Of a stretch of 64,000 nucleotides of DNA, positions 18,007 to 26,192 are shown piece after piece. The stretch covers positions 806,001-870,000 of the forward strand of contig JADJPM010000004.1 in NCBI GenBank assembly GCA_016713245.1. The letters run 5' to 3'. Every line of letters starts with the position of its first letter. Positions within the stretch are counted from its first letter, which is position 1. The notes under the pieces were generated by a model that saw only the letters and a program-made list of their open reading frames with translations, did not search any database and was not told the origin of the DNA. Position numbers and translations under genes: made by a program. The stretch comes from Verrucomicrobiaceae bacterium. GTDB lineage: Bacteria; Verrucomicrobiota; Verrucomicrobiia; Verrucomicrobiales; Verrucomicrobiaceae.

Positions 18007-19131
18007 ATGTCTACCGACTTTCAATTATCCAACTCGGATTCGAGTTCCTCCGGCGGTCGGTCCGAGTTGGCATTGCAACGTGTGACACAAGTCCTTGCTG
18101 CCTATTCTGAGGCTGACCCAGTGCTTCGATTGGCCGAAAAGACCTCTGCAAACGTATTCTTCGGAGAGACGTCCGAATTGGCCCCTTTTGTATCCGAAGC
18201 AAAGACGCGGCAGGTTTGCATGCGCGATCTTGTCCTCGCTGTCGTAGCCCTGGCGCTTGGACTCTGCTTTATCTTTGTTAAAAGCTGGCGTGCCATTTCA
18301 GCAGCAGGCGTGGCAAAAAACGAATCTTTTGTCATTCATCCGGTCTCGGATTTGCCGATTCAATATCGTCAATTTGAGGGATCGATTAATGAGTCAATCT
18401 CGTCAGGCGATTTCAAGCGGCTGCGAGATGAATTGACGAAAGCTCTGGAGCAAAAAAACACTGACCCAAAAGGTTTTCCAACCGCCATCCTTGGCTGCGC
18501 ATTCGAACTCTTGGCGCAACGCAAAGCCGATTCTTCGTGGTTGGAGGCCGATGACTCGCCTCTTGCTGGAAAAGCTCGCAACAAGTTTCAGGAGCTTCAC
18601 CCTCAACTTGCGCTGCCTGCAATGGTCGCGCGGCTGTATTTTGAGTGCTTTCAAGCAGTTACTCCCATCGTGGATTGGCAGAGTGGCGGAGGCGGCATCC
18701 GCCAGGAAAACATCTCAACAGATGCACTTCATGCGCTGCGACAAAGTTGTCTGGACCTGCGGCCTGCGTCCATGGATGAAGCATCGCGACGAAGACTGGA
18801 GTGGGTTTATGCTACAACCACACTGGTGGAGTTGTGGATTCCGAAAGGGGCGTCGGGGAATGGTTGGCAACCACAGTTGAGCTTCGATCAAGATGACACC
18901 GATCTACAGAAAAAGTGGAGTGACATTCATCACGTTCTCTGGGAGAAATTTACCCCAAACGACAGCGATCCAGAGGAATGGCGGAGCACAAGACGAGGTT
19001 TTTGGGCAACGCTGAACTCCTATTGCGGGGCGATGTGGTTGGAAACCATCAAGATTGGTTCAAGGGGGTACTACGAAAAAGAAATTGATATTGCTGTGGA
19101 CGGAAAGAACCCACAGCACTCGCCGCCTTGA
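18007..19131 (+). CDS. Hypothetical single-pass membrane protein
   Basis: The 374-residue protein is of no recognised family. A Ser-rich N-terminus of about 20 residues is followed by a soluble stretch and one strong hydrophobic helix around residues 74-92 (VLAVVALALGLCFIFVKSW). A large C-terminal region rich in Trp, Glu and Lys follows, probably helical. Codon usage is visibly less GC-biased than in thiC, with many A- and T-ending codons. The gene is 57 bases after thiC and 18 bases before the next gene, with which it probably forms a two-gene unit. The composition suggests acquisition from elsewhere. Confidence 0.7.
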   Translation: MSTDFQLSNSDSSSSGGRSELALQRVTQVLAAYSEADPVLRLAEKTSANVFFGETSELAPFVSEAKTRQVCMRDLVLAVVALALGLCFIFVKSWRAISAAGVAKNESFVIHPVSDLPIQYRQFEGSINESISSGDFKRLRDELTKALEQKNTDPKGFPTAILGCAFELLAQRKADSSWLEADDSPLAGKARNKFQELHPQLALPAMVARLYFECFQAVTPIVDWQSGGGGIRQENISTDALHALRQSCLDLRPASMDEASRRRLEWVYATTTLVELWIPKGASGNGWQPQLSFDQDDTDLQKKWSDIHHVLWEKFTPNDSDPEEWRSTRRGFWATLNSYCGAMWLETIKIGSRGYYEKEIDIAVDGKNPQHSPP

Positions 19132-19149
19132 CTCAGCCAAGACTCTTTT

Positions 19150-20298
19150 ATGACCACCCCAACACCAATTCGATCTTGGACCTTGCCGTCAGATTTGGCC
19201 GGCTTCCTTCATTGGAGCTTTTGGCTGAAGGTATCATTGCTGATTGTCGGTTCACTCATGTTCCTAGAAGTAGGCGATGGAGCCAAGTTTCAGCCAGCGC
19301 AGACTTTGTTCGCCCTAGGAGTGTCCTTTGTTGTTGTGAGCACTTTAGCATGGGAATGGAAGGTCTTTGGAAAACCCAGTATCCCCGCCAACTTGGCAAT
19401 TCACATTCTGATGATGATTGGCTGCTATTGCCTCCTTATCCGTCTGAAGGGGGAAGTCGGCCCCAAGCAATGGACAATCCTTGGAGCCATCACAAGTGTG
19501 TTTGATTGGGCAAACCAACTCCTGGGTTTTATACCCCAGCCACTTTTTGAGATGTTAACGTCACCAGTGACCATGTTGACCTTCCTTGGTGTATGTGTGG
19601 CGCTCGCGTTAAATCGAGCCTGGGCTGCAGCGCTCTTGATTTTCATGGGCAGCATCGCTTTGGGCACCGAACTGATTTCAGGCGGCCCGGATGTGAAATG
19701 GGTTGTGGCTGGACTGGCATGCGTTGGCTTCGCGCTGCGGCTGCAGTATTCCCCGCCCGAACACCGGCACTATTGGTCAGTAGTTCATCGTGCATGGGAT
19801 GTAGGAACGTCGCATATTCGTGGCGATCTTGAGCTCAAACGAATTCTTTTGAAGGAAATCGTCGAACGACGACTCCCTTTGACGGAACGACGATGCCTTT
19901 CTCTCGTTCGCCAAGGATTGGCAAAAGCTCACGATGACTCTGATGTTCTTGTTTGTGCTACCAGAGTCGTTGACCAACTCGTGCACGAAGATGGGCTGTG
20001 TGTTGTCATCAGCGACTCGGGTCGCAAGGCTTTAGTCCCGCTGCAATCTCTGATGGATCATGAACAAAATGATGTGTTTGCGCGAGTTGCCCAGGTGCCC
20101 AAGTTTGCTGTTGTGCTTGCTATCACGATTTTGTGGGTGCTGTCACCTGTTGATCTAATCCCTGACAACATTCCAATTGTGGGACCGCTGGACGATGTGG
20201 GCGCAGTTGTTGCAACAGCTGCCATGATCGTTCGTTCGAAGAGGCGAAGGTTATTGACCAAGTCCACAGTCGATCAAAAAGACATTTTCTCCGTGTAG
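19150..20298 (+). CDS. Multi-pass membrane protein with C-terminal DUF1232
   Basis: The 382-residue protein has about five or six hydrophobic helices in its first 195 residues. A cytoplasmic region of about 120 residues follows (ELKRILLKEIVERRLPLTE...). The final 70 residues fit DUF1232 (YkvA family): LWVLSPVDLIPDNIPIVGPLDDVGAV, with the SP-DLIPD-IP-GxLDD signature between two helices. DUF1232 proteins are of unknown function. The fusion to a large membrane domain is uncommon. Base composition matches the preceding gene, so the two probably arrived and act together. Confidence 0.75.
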   Translation: MTTPTPIRSWTLPSDLAGFLHWSFWLKVSLLIVGSLMFLEVGDGAKFQPAQTLFALGVSFVVVSTLAWEWKVFGKPSIPANLAIHILMMIGCYCLLIRLKGEVGPKQWTILGAITSVFDWANQLLGFIPQPLFEMLTSPVTMLTFLGVCVALALNRAWAAALLIFMGSIALGTELISGGPDVKWVVAGLACVGFALRLQYSPPEHRHYWSVVHRAWDVGTSHIRGDLELKRILLKEIVERRLPLTERRCLSLVRQGLAKAHDDSDVLVCATRVVDQLVHEDGLCVVISDSGRKALVPLQSLMDHEQNDVFARVAQVPKFAVVLAITILWVLSPVDLIPDNIPIVGPLDDVGAVVATAAMIVRSKRRRLLTKSTVDQKDIFSV

Positions 20299-20904
20299 GA
20301 TACGGTGGCAGTGGACGTGAAAACGGGGGCAGGTTGCGAAATTTTGACAAACGCATAACATCTCTCGTCTCCACTCCCGCGAGGCAGCGGAGCCTGAATC
20401 GAGCCCCGAAAGCCCCCTCCAGCCGTTTCCTGGGCGTCCCGGCGGCTCCTCGGACGCGAGGCCCGACGATGATCCTAAATCCGGGAATGGAGGGCCTACG
20501 GAAGACGCGGAACAGACGGAAAACGGCAGTGAAAGGGGGGGCATTCCAAAGGTGAGTGGAGCCTGCGGCGGTTTGGATTGAGTTTCCGTGCCTTCCGCGT
20601 CTTCCGTAGGCCGTCATCTGCGTTTAGGATGATCCACCGCAGCCCGCCCGCTGTCCTGAAACACCTGAAAATGGGCAGAAGAATGAAGGCAGGAGAATAT
20701 TTCCATTCAGAGCCATTCTCCTGCCTTCATTCTCCTGCCAGTAAGGCCGATCTGAGCCCCAGCGACTCCTCGGCACGCAAGGCCAGACGTTGTGAACCGC
20801 TGACAAGACGCTGATGAAACGCTAATCCCAACCCTCTGACATCAGCGTCCAATCAGCATCCCATTAGCGCTTTTCATCCGGCAACGAAACAAGCCAAGGC
20901 ATCT
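20299..20904. repeat. Gene-free gap filled with inverted repeats
   Basis: No credible gene is seen. Two perfect inverted repeats stand out: 19-bp arms at 20494-20512 and 20593-20611 (GCCTACGGAAGACGCGGAA and its complement), and 18-bp arms at 20681-20698 and 20715-20732 (GAATGAAGGCAGGAGAAT and its complement). A third, imperfect one around 20800-20880 pairs GCTGATGAAACGCTAAT with CATTAGCG and CATCAGCG elements. Confidence 0.8.
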
Positions 20905-20923
20905 GGTAGAAAGATTGCGGGTA
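20905..20923. repeat. Left arm of an inverted repeat split by the intron
   Basis: The 19-mer GGTAGAAAGATTGCGGGTA pairs with 23090-23108 at 17 of 19 positions. It ends directly at the proposed 5' boundary of the group II intron. Confidence 0.7.
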
Positions 20924-21353
20924 TTGCGTCAGGACAAACACAGATAAGGAGGAAATCAGACAAGCAGTAAAATGGGAGTTAGAACATGGAAACCTTATAG
21001 AGCAACCCAGCGGGTAAGAACCCCGCGCGGTAGAGCCTGGAGCCAGGCAGCCGCAAGCGAGTCATGCGTCGTCAGTCGTGAGGCTGGCTCGAAGCGTTGA
21101 CAGCGAGCACCAAAGCCGTGGGATTGAGCCTCGAAAGATCAATATCGTGGACTGTCTTCGCCGTTACCCTGGCGGGGACCCGTGCGCACATCGCGTCAAA
21201 GGGCCAGCGATGGGCGAGCCACCGGGGTCCGAGACCCGGGCAGAGGTGCATGACAGGGGGTGCCTGTGAACCTGAGAGAGCTCCACAACCAAGAGCCTCT
21301 GCTGCCGACAACCCAGCCGGAGGTGGACGACACCGGCGTAACAACGTCCTGGC

Positions 21354-22955
21354 ATGAACGAGGGAGCATCACCCACGCGCATGAGCAAAGCCGAAGATGC
21401 CGCAGCAGTAAGCCGGAGCGAGTCTTCAAAGCAAGCCGAGGTGAGGGGCCGGAGCAGTCGTAGTGTGCCCGTAGTACCGTTTGAAGAGTGGCGAACCGGA
21501 ACCGACGGGAGCCAGCCAGTAGGAAAGGAGCACACCCGGAAAAAGGAGGAACCGTTGAGGGGAAACACAGCCGCGACACCAAGAGCGGCAGACGTGTCAA
21601 CCAAGCAGCAACGGATAGCAAAACTTGCCGAGCAAATGCGCGGCAAGGCGCTCACATCGTTGAGTCACCACATCGACGGGGCATGGCTCCTGGAAGCCTG
21701 GCGGCGGACCCGCAAGGACGGAGCCGTCGGCGTCGATGGGCAAAGCGCCAAGCAGTATGCGGAGAACCTTCACGGGAACCTCGCCGACCTGCTCGACCGC
21801 GCCAAAAGCGGACGCTACAAAGCGCCGCCCGTGCGCCGAGTCCACATCCCCAAAGGAGATGGAAAGAGCACACGGCCCATCGGCATCCCGACACTCGAAG
21901 ACAAGGTGCTACAACGAGCCATCGTCATGGCGCTGGAGCCAGTCTATGAAGCAGACTTCAAAAGCTGTAGCTATGGATTTAGGCCCGGAAAATCCGCCCA
22001 TGACGCCCTGGAGGCGCTTTGGCAACAAAGCATGGGAGCATGGCATGAGCGCCCGGTGCGGTGGGTGCTCGACGTGGACATCAAGTCCTACTTCGACACA
22101 CTCCACCACCCGCACCTGCGGCAAATGCTCGACAAACGGATACGCGACGGAGTGATCCGACGGCTCATCGACAAATGGTTGAAAGCCGGCGTGATGGAAA
22201 AAGGGAACCTCAGTTATCAAGACGCAGGCACACCCCAGGGCGGGGTGATAAGTCCACTGCTGAGCAACATCTACCTGCATGAAGTGCTCGACGAATGGTT
22301 CGAGTGCGAAGTGCAGCCAAGGATGCGTGGCCGCGCCTTCCTCGTGCGCTACGCCGACGACTTCGTCATCGGCTTCGAGTGCGAAGAAGACGCCCGGCGG
22401 GTGCAGCAAGTCCTGCCCAAACGCTTTGAGCGCTACGGCCTGACCCTGCACCCCGAAAAGACCCGGTTGGTGGCGTTCAAACCACCCGCAGAACGGTCCC
22501 GGAAGCCAAACGAAGACAACAACGACCAAGACCAAGAACCACCGGCCCAAGGCCCCAAGCGCGAAACCAGAAGCTTCGGCTTCCTCGGCTTCACGCACAT
22601 CTGGGGCCATAGCCGCAAAGGCAAGCCGATCATCAAACGCAGAACCGCGAGCAATCGGCTGACCCGATCGCTCAAAGCGCTGCGCGACTGGATGCGCCAC
22701 CACCGGCACGACCCGGTGAGAGAGCAATGGCGCAAGCTGATGAGCAAAGTGAGGGGGCACGCCGCCTATTTTGGCATGCCCGGCAACAGCCGAGGACTCT
22801 CGCGCTACAGCCATCAAGCCCAGAGAGAATGGTTCAAATGGCTCAACCGGCGAGGCGGTCAAAAGCCGCTGACCTGGGAGAGATACAGTCAATGGTTGAA
22901 GGAAACCTTCCACTGGCCCGCCCCCAAAATCCATCTACGATCACGACCCGCGTAG
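21354..22955 (+). CDS. ltrA: Group II intron reverse transcriptase/maturase
   Basis: The 533-residue protein has an RT domain with motifs VDGQSAKQYAENL, PKGDGKSTRPIGIPTLEDK, YGFRPGKSAHDAL, DIKSYFDTL, GTPQGGVISPLLSN and the catalytic YADDF (about residue 333). It is followed by the thumb/maturase (X) domain (FLGFTHIWG...RLTRSLKALRDWMR...). The protein ends after the maturase region; no Cys-containing HNH endonuclease domain follows. Such proteins usually insert with the help of replication forks or single-stranded targets. ATG 21354 is the first start after the domain I-III RNA. All seven RT blocks look intact, so the element may be active. Confidence 0.95.
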   Translation: MNEGASPTRMSKAEDAAAVSRSESSKQAEVRGRSSRSVPVVPFEEWRTGTDGSQPVGKEHTRKKEEPLRGNTAATPRAADVSTKQQRIAKLAEQMRGKALTSLSHHIDGAWLLEAWRRTRKDGAVGVDGQSAKQYAENLHGNLADLLDRAKSGRYKAPPVRRVHIPKGDGKSTRPIGIPTLEDKVLQRAIVMALEPVYEADFKSCSYGFRPGKSAHDALEALWQQSMGAWHERPVRWVLDVDIKSYFDTLHHPHLRQMLDKRIRDGVIRRLIDKWLKAGVMEKGNLSYQDAGTPQGGVISPLLSNIYLHEVLDEWFECEVQPRMRGRAFLVRYADDFVIGFECEEDARRVQQVLPKRFERYGLTLHPEKTRLVAFKPPAERSRKPNEDNNDQDQEPPAQGPKRETRSFGFLGFTHIWGHSRKGKPIIKRRTASNRLTRSLKALRDWMRHHRHDPVREQWRKLMSKVRGHAAYFGMPGNSRGLSRYSHQAQREWFKWLNRRGGQKPLTWERYSQWLKETFHWPAPKIHLRSRPA

Positions 22956-22972
22956 CAAACCCCTCCACCGGA

Positions 22973-23040
22973 AGAACCGGATGCGGTAGTCCCGCACGTC
23001 CGGGTCTGTGAGGGAGCCAGCGGGCAACCGCTGGCTCTAC
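22973..23040 (+). ncRNA. Group II intron domains V and VI
   Basis: Domain V is the 34-nt hairpin beginning AGAACCGGATGCGG and closing CCGCACGTCCGGGTCT. Domain VI is the GAGCCAGCGG (23014-23023) / CCGCTGGCTC (23028-23037) stem just before the 3' splice site. They lie 18 bases after the RT stop codon. Confidence 0.85.
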
Positions 23041-23089
23041 TCGGCGAAACATTTTCCCAATCCGAATCGCCGAGCTGCTGAAATCTTCC

Positions 23090-23108
23090 TACCCCCAATT
23101 TTTCTACC
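23090..23108. repeat. Right arm of the inverted repeat split by the intron
   Basis: TACCCCCAATTTTTCTACC is the complement of 20905-20923 with two mismatches. Without the intron the two arms would be about 50 bases apart and could form one hairpin. Confidence 0.7.
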
Positions 23109-23146
23109 CAACTGCCATCCGATGACACGAGACGGCTTTGAAGGTC

Positions 23147-24367
23147 TCAAACGACCAGCATCCGCAGGGTGGAGGCCGTAAAGGCGTGGCGGAGTTCGTC
23201 GATGACGGCGGGGGGCTGGCCGCGGAGGGCAGGGGGTAGGTTTTTGCTGCCGGTGAGGAAGTGGCGCAGGGCGCTGAGGAAGATCGCAGGCTGGTCGTCG
23301 AGGTTGGCATCGAGCGTGGCGGGGAAAACGGCGTCGAGGAGCTCCAAGCCGTCCTCGGTGAGCACGGCGAGTTCTTGAGCCCATCGCATGACGGTTTCCA
23401 CCGGCGCGGGCTTCGGGTAGCGGCGCTTCACCAGCATAAGTAGATGCTCCCGCGTGGGCGCATTCATGAGCAGGGCGAGGAAGAAACGATGCTCCGGCGC
23501 GGCGATGGTGCTGCGCATGTTTTTGATGAGATCCCGACGCAGGCCCTCCTCAAGGGTGAGCGGCACGCCACGGGCGAGCACGCCATGACGCTTGCGGAAG
23601 AGTTTCAAAGCCGCAGCCCACTCGCCGCGATCTCGCAGCGCGGCCATGCTGTGCTGAAGGATGAAAAAGCCGCGCTCGAAATCGAGCGTGCCGAGCATTT
23701 CCATCACGATCTCGGCATAGGCGGGGTCTTCGCTCTGCTCCATGACGTCGAGCAGCTGCTTCCGGCGCATCGTGAGCGTGTCGGCGTGCATGGGGTCCAC
23801 GGCGACATGCGGCGGGAGATAATTGAACTGCGGGCCGGTGCCGGGGTCGTTGTGCGTGCGCACGACGACGGTGACGGAGGGGCTGTCGAGATGGAACAGA
23901 GAATGAATGCAGCCGGGCCCGGACACGATGGGCACAGTGCGGCCGGTTTCGAGCAGCTCGATCTGTTCCATGCGCACATCTCCCACGCGAAGATGTGGAG
24001 TGACGCTACGGGCATTTTCAAAGGTGTAGTGAGCGTGGATGCTCGACCCGTGCATGACGTGAAACGCGCCGGAGAACTCGTGCTGATGAATGTCTGTGGT
24101 GCCATCGAGCCAGAAGAGCAGTTGGATATAAAAACGCGGGTGCTCGTAAGCGATGAGCTCCGGCTGCCCAAAGCCGGACATGGACTGCAGCGGCTGCTCG
24201 TCATTCAAGAGATACTCCCGCATCAGATCCGGCAGCGCGACATGCTTGCTCGGCGGGCGGGCTTCGAGTGCCTTGCGTGCGATGGCGGGGAATTTCTCCA
24301 GGGAGAAGTTCACCTGTTTCCACTGCGCGAGCACCTGGCGGCCCAGATCATTGAAGAATGCATTCAT
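23147..24367 (-). CDS. Hypothetical cupin-like protein
   Basis: This 406-residue protein has no recognised named family. Residues 80-160 have a cupin-like beta pattern with a His-rich candidate metal site: TDIHQHEFSGAFHVMHGSSIHAHY, then later GPGCIHSLFHLDSP and VVVRTHND. The C-terminal 230 residues look all-helical. It could bind a divalent metal and act as a dioxygenase-like or sensing protein, but nothing shows a reaction. The start at 24367 (MNAFFNDLGRQV) is chosen over 24403. It reads away from the YhcG-like gene. Confidence 0.65.
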   Translation of the reverse strand: MNAFFNDLGRQVLAQWKQVNFSLEKFPAIARKALEARPPSKHVALPDLMREYLLNDEQPLQSMSGFGQPELIAYEHPRFYIQLLFWLDGTTDIHQHEFSGAFHVMHGSSIHAHYTFENARSVTPHLRVGDVRMEQIELLETGRTVPIVSGPGCIHSLFHLDSPSVTVVVRTHNDPGTGPQFNYLPPHVAVDPMHADTLTMRRKQLLDVMEQSEDPAYAEIVMEMLGTLDFERGFFILQHSMAALRDRGEWAAALKLFRKRHGVLARGVPLTLEEGLRRDLIKNMRSTIAAPEHRFFLALLMNAPTREHLLMLVKRRYPKPAPVETVMRWAQELAVLTEDGLELLDAVFPATLDANLDDQPAIFLSALRHFLTGSKNLPPALRGQPPAVIDELRHAFTASTLRMLVV

Positions 24368-24859
24368 CCCCTTCCCTTTGGACTTAAGTGGACGCCGCAA
24401 CAAGCTTGATCTGGCGGGAGGAATACGGCCTTGGGGCAGAATGGCCGAAGGCGAGATGGATCGAGCCCGCCACCTTCAATCCGCACCTTGCCAACTTCCC
24501 GCCTTCCGGCGTAGTCTGCACTGTGTGATGAAAAAGAAGCCCGCTATCCAGAAAGCCACCACCACGGCCCAATCCAAACCGGACAGCCTCAAAGGCCTGC
24601 TCACGGAGGTCCGCCAGCTCATCCAGAGCGCCCGGCGCGGCGTCGCCACCGTCGTGGACACCTTCCAGGTGATGACCAATTTCGAAATCGGCCGCCGCAT
24701 CGTCGAGCACGAGCAAAAAGGCGCGAAGCGTGCGGCGTATGGCTCCGAACTGCTCAAGGAGCTTTCCGCGAGGCTGACGGAGGAGTTTGGGAGAGGCTTC
24801 TCGCGGTCGAATCTCGAATACATGCGGAAGTTTTTCCTCATCTGGCAAAGCCGAGTTCA

Positions 24860-25032
24860 AATTTCCCAACAGCCTATTGGGAAATTGGCCAGCCCTGAGA
24901 TTTCCCACCAGGCTGCTGGAAAATTGGTGCCACTCCCAATTGGTCAGTCAGCGACTGACCCATTGGCAATTCTTCAGCAGCCTGCTGAAAAATTGGCAGC
25001 CAACCAGATTTTCCAATCACCGTCTGGAAAAT
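24860..25032 (+). repeat. Five consecutive hairpins inside a coding sequence
   Basis: Five short inverted repeats lie end to end in the YhcG-like gene. They are AATTTCCCAA/TTGGGAAATT (24860-24886), ATTTCCCA/TGGAAAAT (24900-24924), CCAAT-GGTCAGTC/GACTGACC-ATTGG (24936-24966), TTCAGCAG/CTGCTGAA within CAATT/AATTG (24967-24995) and GATTTTCCA/TGGAAAATC (25007-25032). They encode a degenerate repeat of the form I-x3-P-x-GKL. Confidence 0.9.
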
Positions 25033-25271
25033 CTCGCGGCCCCTTCACCCTCAGCTGGACCCACTATGTGCTGCTCCTGACGATCAAAGATCCCGACGAA
25101 CGCAGCTTCTACGAGATCGAGGCCACGAATGCTGGATTGTACTTTCCGGAACTGAAGCGCCAGAAGGCCTCCTGCCTTTATGAGCGGTTGGCGCTCAGTC
25201 GGGACAAGGACGGTATCCGCAAGCTTGCCAAGGAAGGGCAGGTCATCGTGGGATGCTCTGTGAGCGCGAAC

Positions 25272-25297
25272 CAGTCTTGGAGCTTCACTTGGGCTTC
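25272..25297. repeat. 26-bp direct repeat, copy in the truncated YhcG gene
   Basis: This copy is identical over 26 bases to 26374-26399, with similar bases just upstream. It starts CAGTCTTGGAGCTTC and lies within the non-homologous tail of the truncated gene. Confidence 0.9.
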
Positions 25298-25332
25298 TTT
25301 GTTTTGCAGGCTTGTGAACTCGCTCTGATTGA

Positions 25333-26169
25333 TCATTGCTCATCCTTGGCCCTTGGCAGCCCTGATGCAGCGAGAGCCGTCGGTCCTGTCACTCGATCCA
25401 GTCCAAGTTTCTGAAGCGCAGCGACTCTAGCGTCGCGATCGTCGAAGTAGAAGTGAGCATCAATCGGATGCAGCCAGCCTGTGGCATCGCGGATGACGTT
25501 GTTGACGTGCAGATCGAAGACATCGACTTCACCAAGAGCTTCGTGGTCGATGATGAAGTTGCCGCCTTGGGCGCGAGGATGCGGATCACGCAAGCCTTGC
25601 GTTGCCAGACCGGCCTTGAGGTCCGTCCAATCGGGGTGCGTGCCGTTCACATAGGGCTGCGAGATGACGAGGTTCAGCCGCCCGCCCTCCTCGTAGCAGC
25701 CGAGCATCTGAAGATCATCGTCGAAGAAGCGATTGCAGAGCAGCAAGTCCGTCAGGTAGTCGTAGAGCGACTCGGTAGCGAGCGCGTGAACGTCAGCGAC
25801 CTTGAGGACCCGGCCTTCAGCCTGGAGGTAAGCGACACGGTGCTCTTTGCCACCGCGCATCAGATTCGCTTCCAGTAGCTCCTTCACCGCTGAAGCGTGC
25901 ATCCACAAACCAGCTTCGGAAGCAAATTGCTTTAAGGCACGGACTTCATCGTCGCCTGATTCGCGCGAACCTGTTCCATTGTCACCACGCCCTGCGTCTG
26001 CAACGCTCTGCGCCGCGCATCGGAGAAGCCCTTGAGAACCGCCGTAGCGTTCATGGGCTTTTTCGAGGGCATGGGGGCTGTCGAGGTAGAGTTCAATGAT
26101 GTGGACTTTGCTTGGCGGAGGGCAGTTTGTCAAAGTGGTTGCGGCTGTGGCCGCATCTGTCGGGATCAT
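25333..26169 (-). CDS. Kinase-fold-like orphan protein (polyvalent-protein kinase type)
   Basis: The product is 278 residues from ATG 26169. A helical N-terminus leads to EAGLWMHASAVKELLEANL, a two-strand segment (GGKEHRVAYLQAEGRVLKVAD), then YDYLTDLLLCNRFF. It ends with NFIIDHEALGEVDVFDLHVNNVIRD-type strands, where D-L-H-x2-N resembles a kinase catalytic loop and HPIDAHFYFDD a metal-binding Asp. This layout resembles the small kinase-like domain found in phage and mobile-element polyvalent proteins. That assignment rests on motif spacing only and is weak. It follows hrpB on the same strand by 23 bases. A palindrome (TTCGGCT/AGCCGAA, 26169-26184) overlaps the start region. Confidence 0.5.
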   Translation of the reverse strand: MIPTDAATAATTLTNCPPPSKVHIIELYLDSPHALEKAHERYGGSQGLLRCAAQSVADAGRGDNGTGSRESGDDEVRALKQFASEAGLWMHASAVKELLEANLMRGGKEHRVAYLQAEGRVLKVADVHALATESLYDYLTDLLLCNRFFDDDLQMLGCYEEGGRLNLVISQPYVNGTHPDWTDLKAGLATQGLRDPHPRAQGGNFIIDHEALGEVDVFDLHVNNVIRDATGWLHPIDAHFYFDDRDARVAALQKLGLDRVTGPTALAASGLPRAKDEQ

Positions 26170-26192
26170 TCGGCTAAAGCCGAAGCCACTTT

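Larger units (their letters stand above)
20924..23040 (+). mobile_element. Group II intron with its reverse transcriptase ORF
   Basis: The RNA part upstream of the ORF (about 20924-21353) has recognisable group II domain I segments, such as GGAGCAACCCAGCGGG-like GAGCAACCCAGCGGGTAAG, GAGCCTGGAGCCAGGCAG, GTGGGATTGAGCCTC, GGGACCCGTGCGCACATCG and GCCACCGGGGTCCGAGACC. Domains V and VI follow the ORF. The 3' end is placed after CTAC (23040). The 5' end is placed at TTGCG (20924), one base off the GTGYG consensus, so it is approximate. The ORF sits in the domain IV position. This is a self-splicing retroelement and would leave a continuous flanking RNA after splicing. Confidence 0.85.
24528..25328 (+). 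pseudogene. 3'-truncated YhcG/DUF1016 PD-(D/E)XK nuclease gene
   Basis: Residues 20-110 match the N-terminal helical domain of the YhcG family (LLTEVRQLIQSARRGV, NFEIGRRIVEHEQKGAKRAAYG, FGRGFSRSNLEYMRKFF). After a repetitive insert, the WTHYVLLLTIKDPDERSFYEIEA and CLYERLALSRDKDGIRKLAKEGQ segments follow. Full-length relatives then continue into a PD-(D/E)XK nuclease domain of about 150 residues. Here similarity stops at GQVI, and the last 28 codons are unrelated, including a 26-base stretch identical to part of hrpB. The nuclease core is therefore missing. The remnant may be non-functional or act only as a binding domain. Confidence 0.8.

Noticed and set aside
21164..21655. Reverse-strand ORFs in the intron 5' region
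   Set aside because: They overlap structured group II RNA and the maturase gene.
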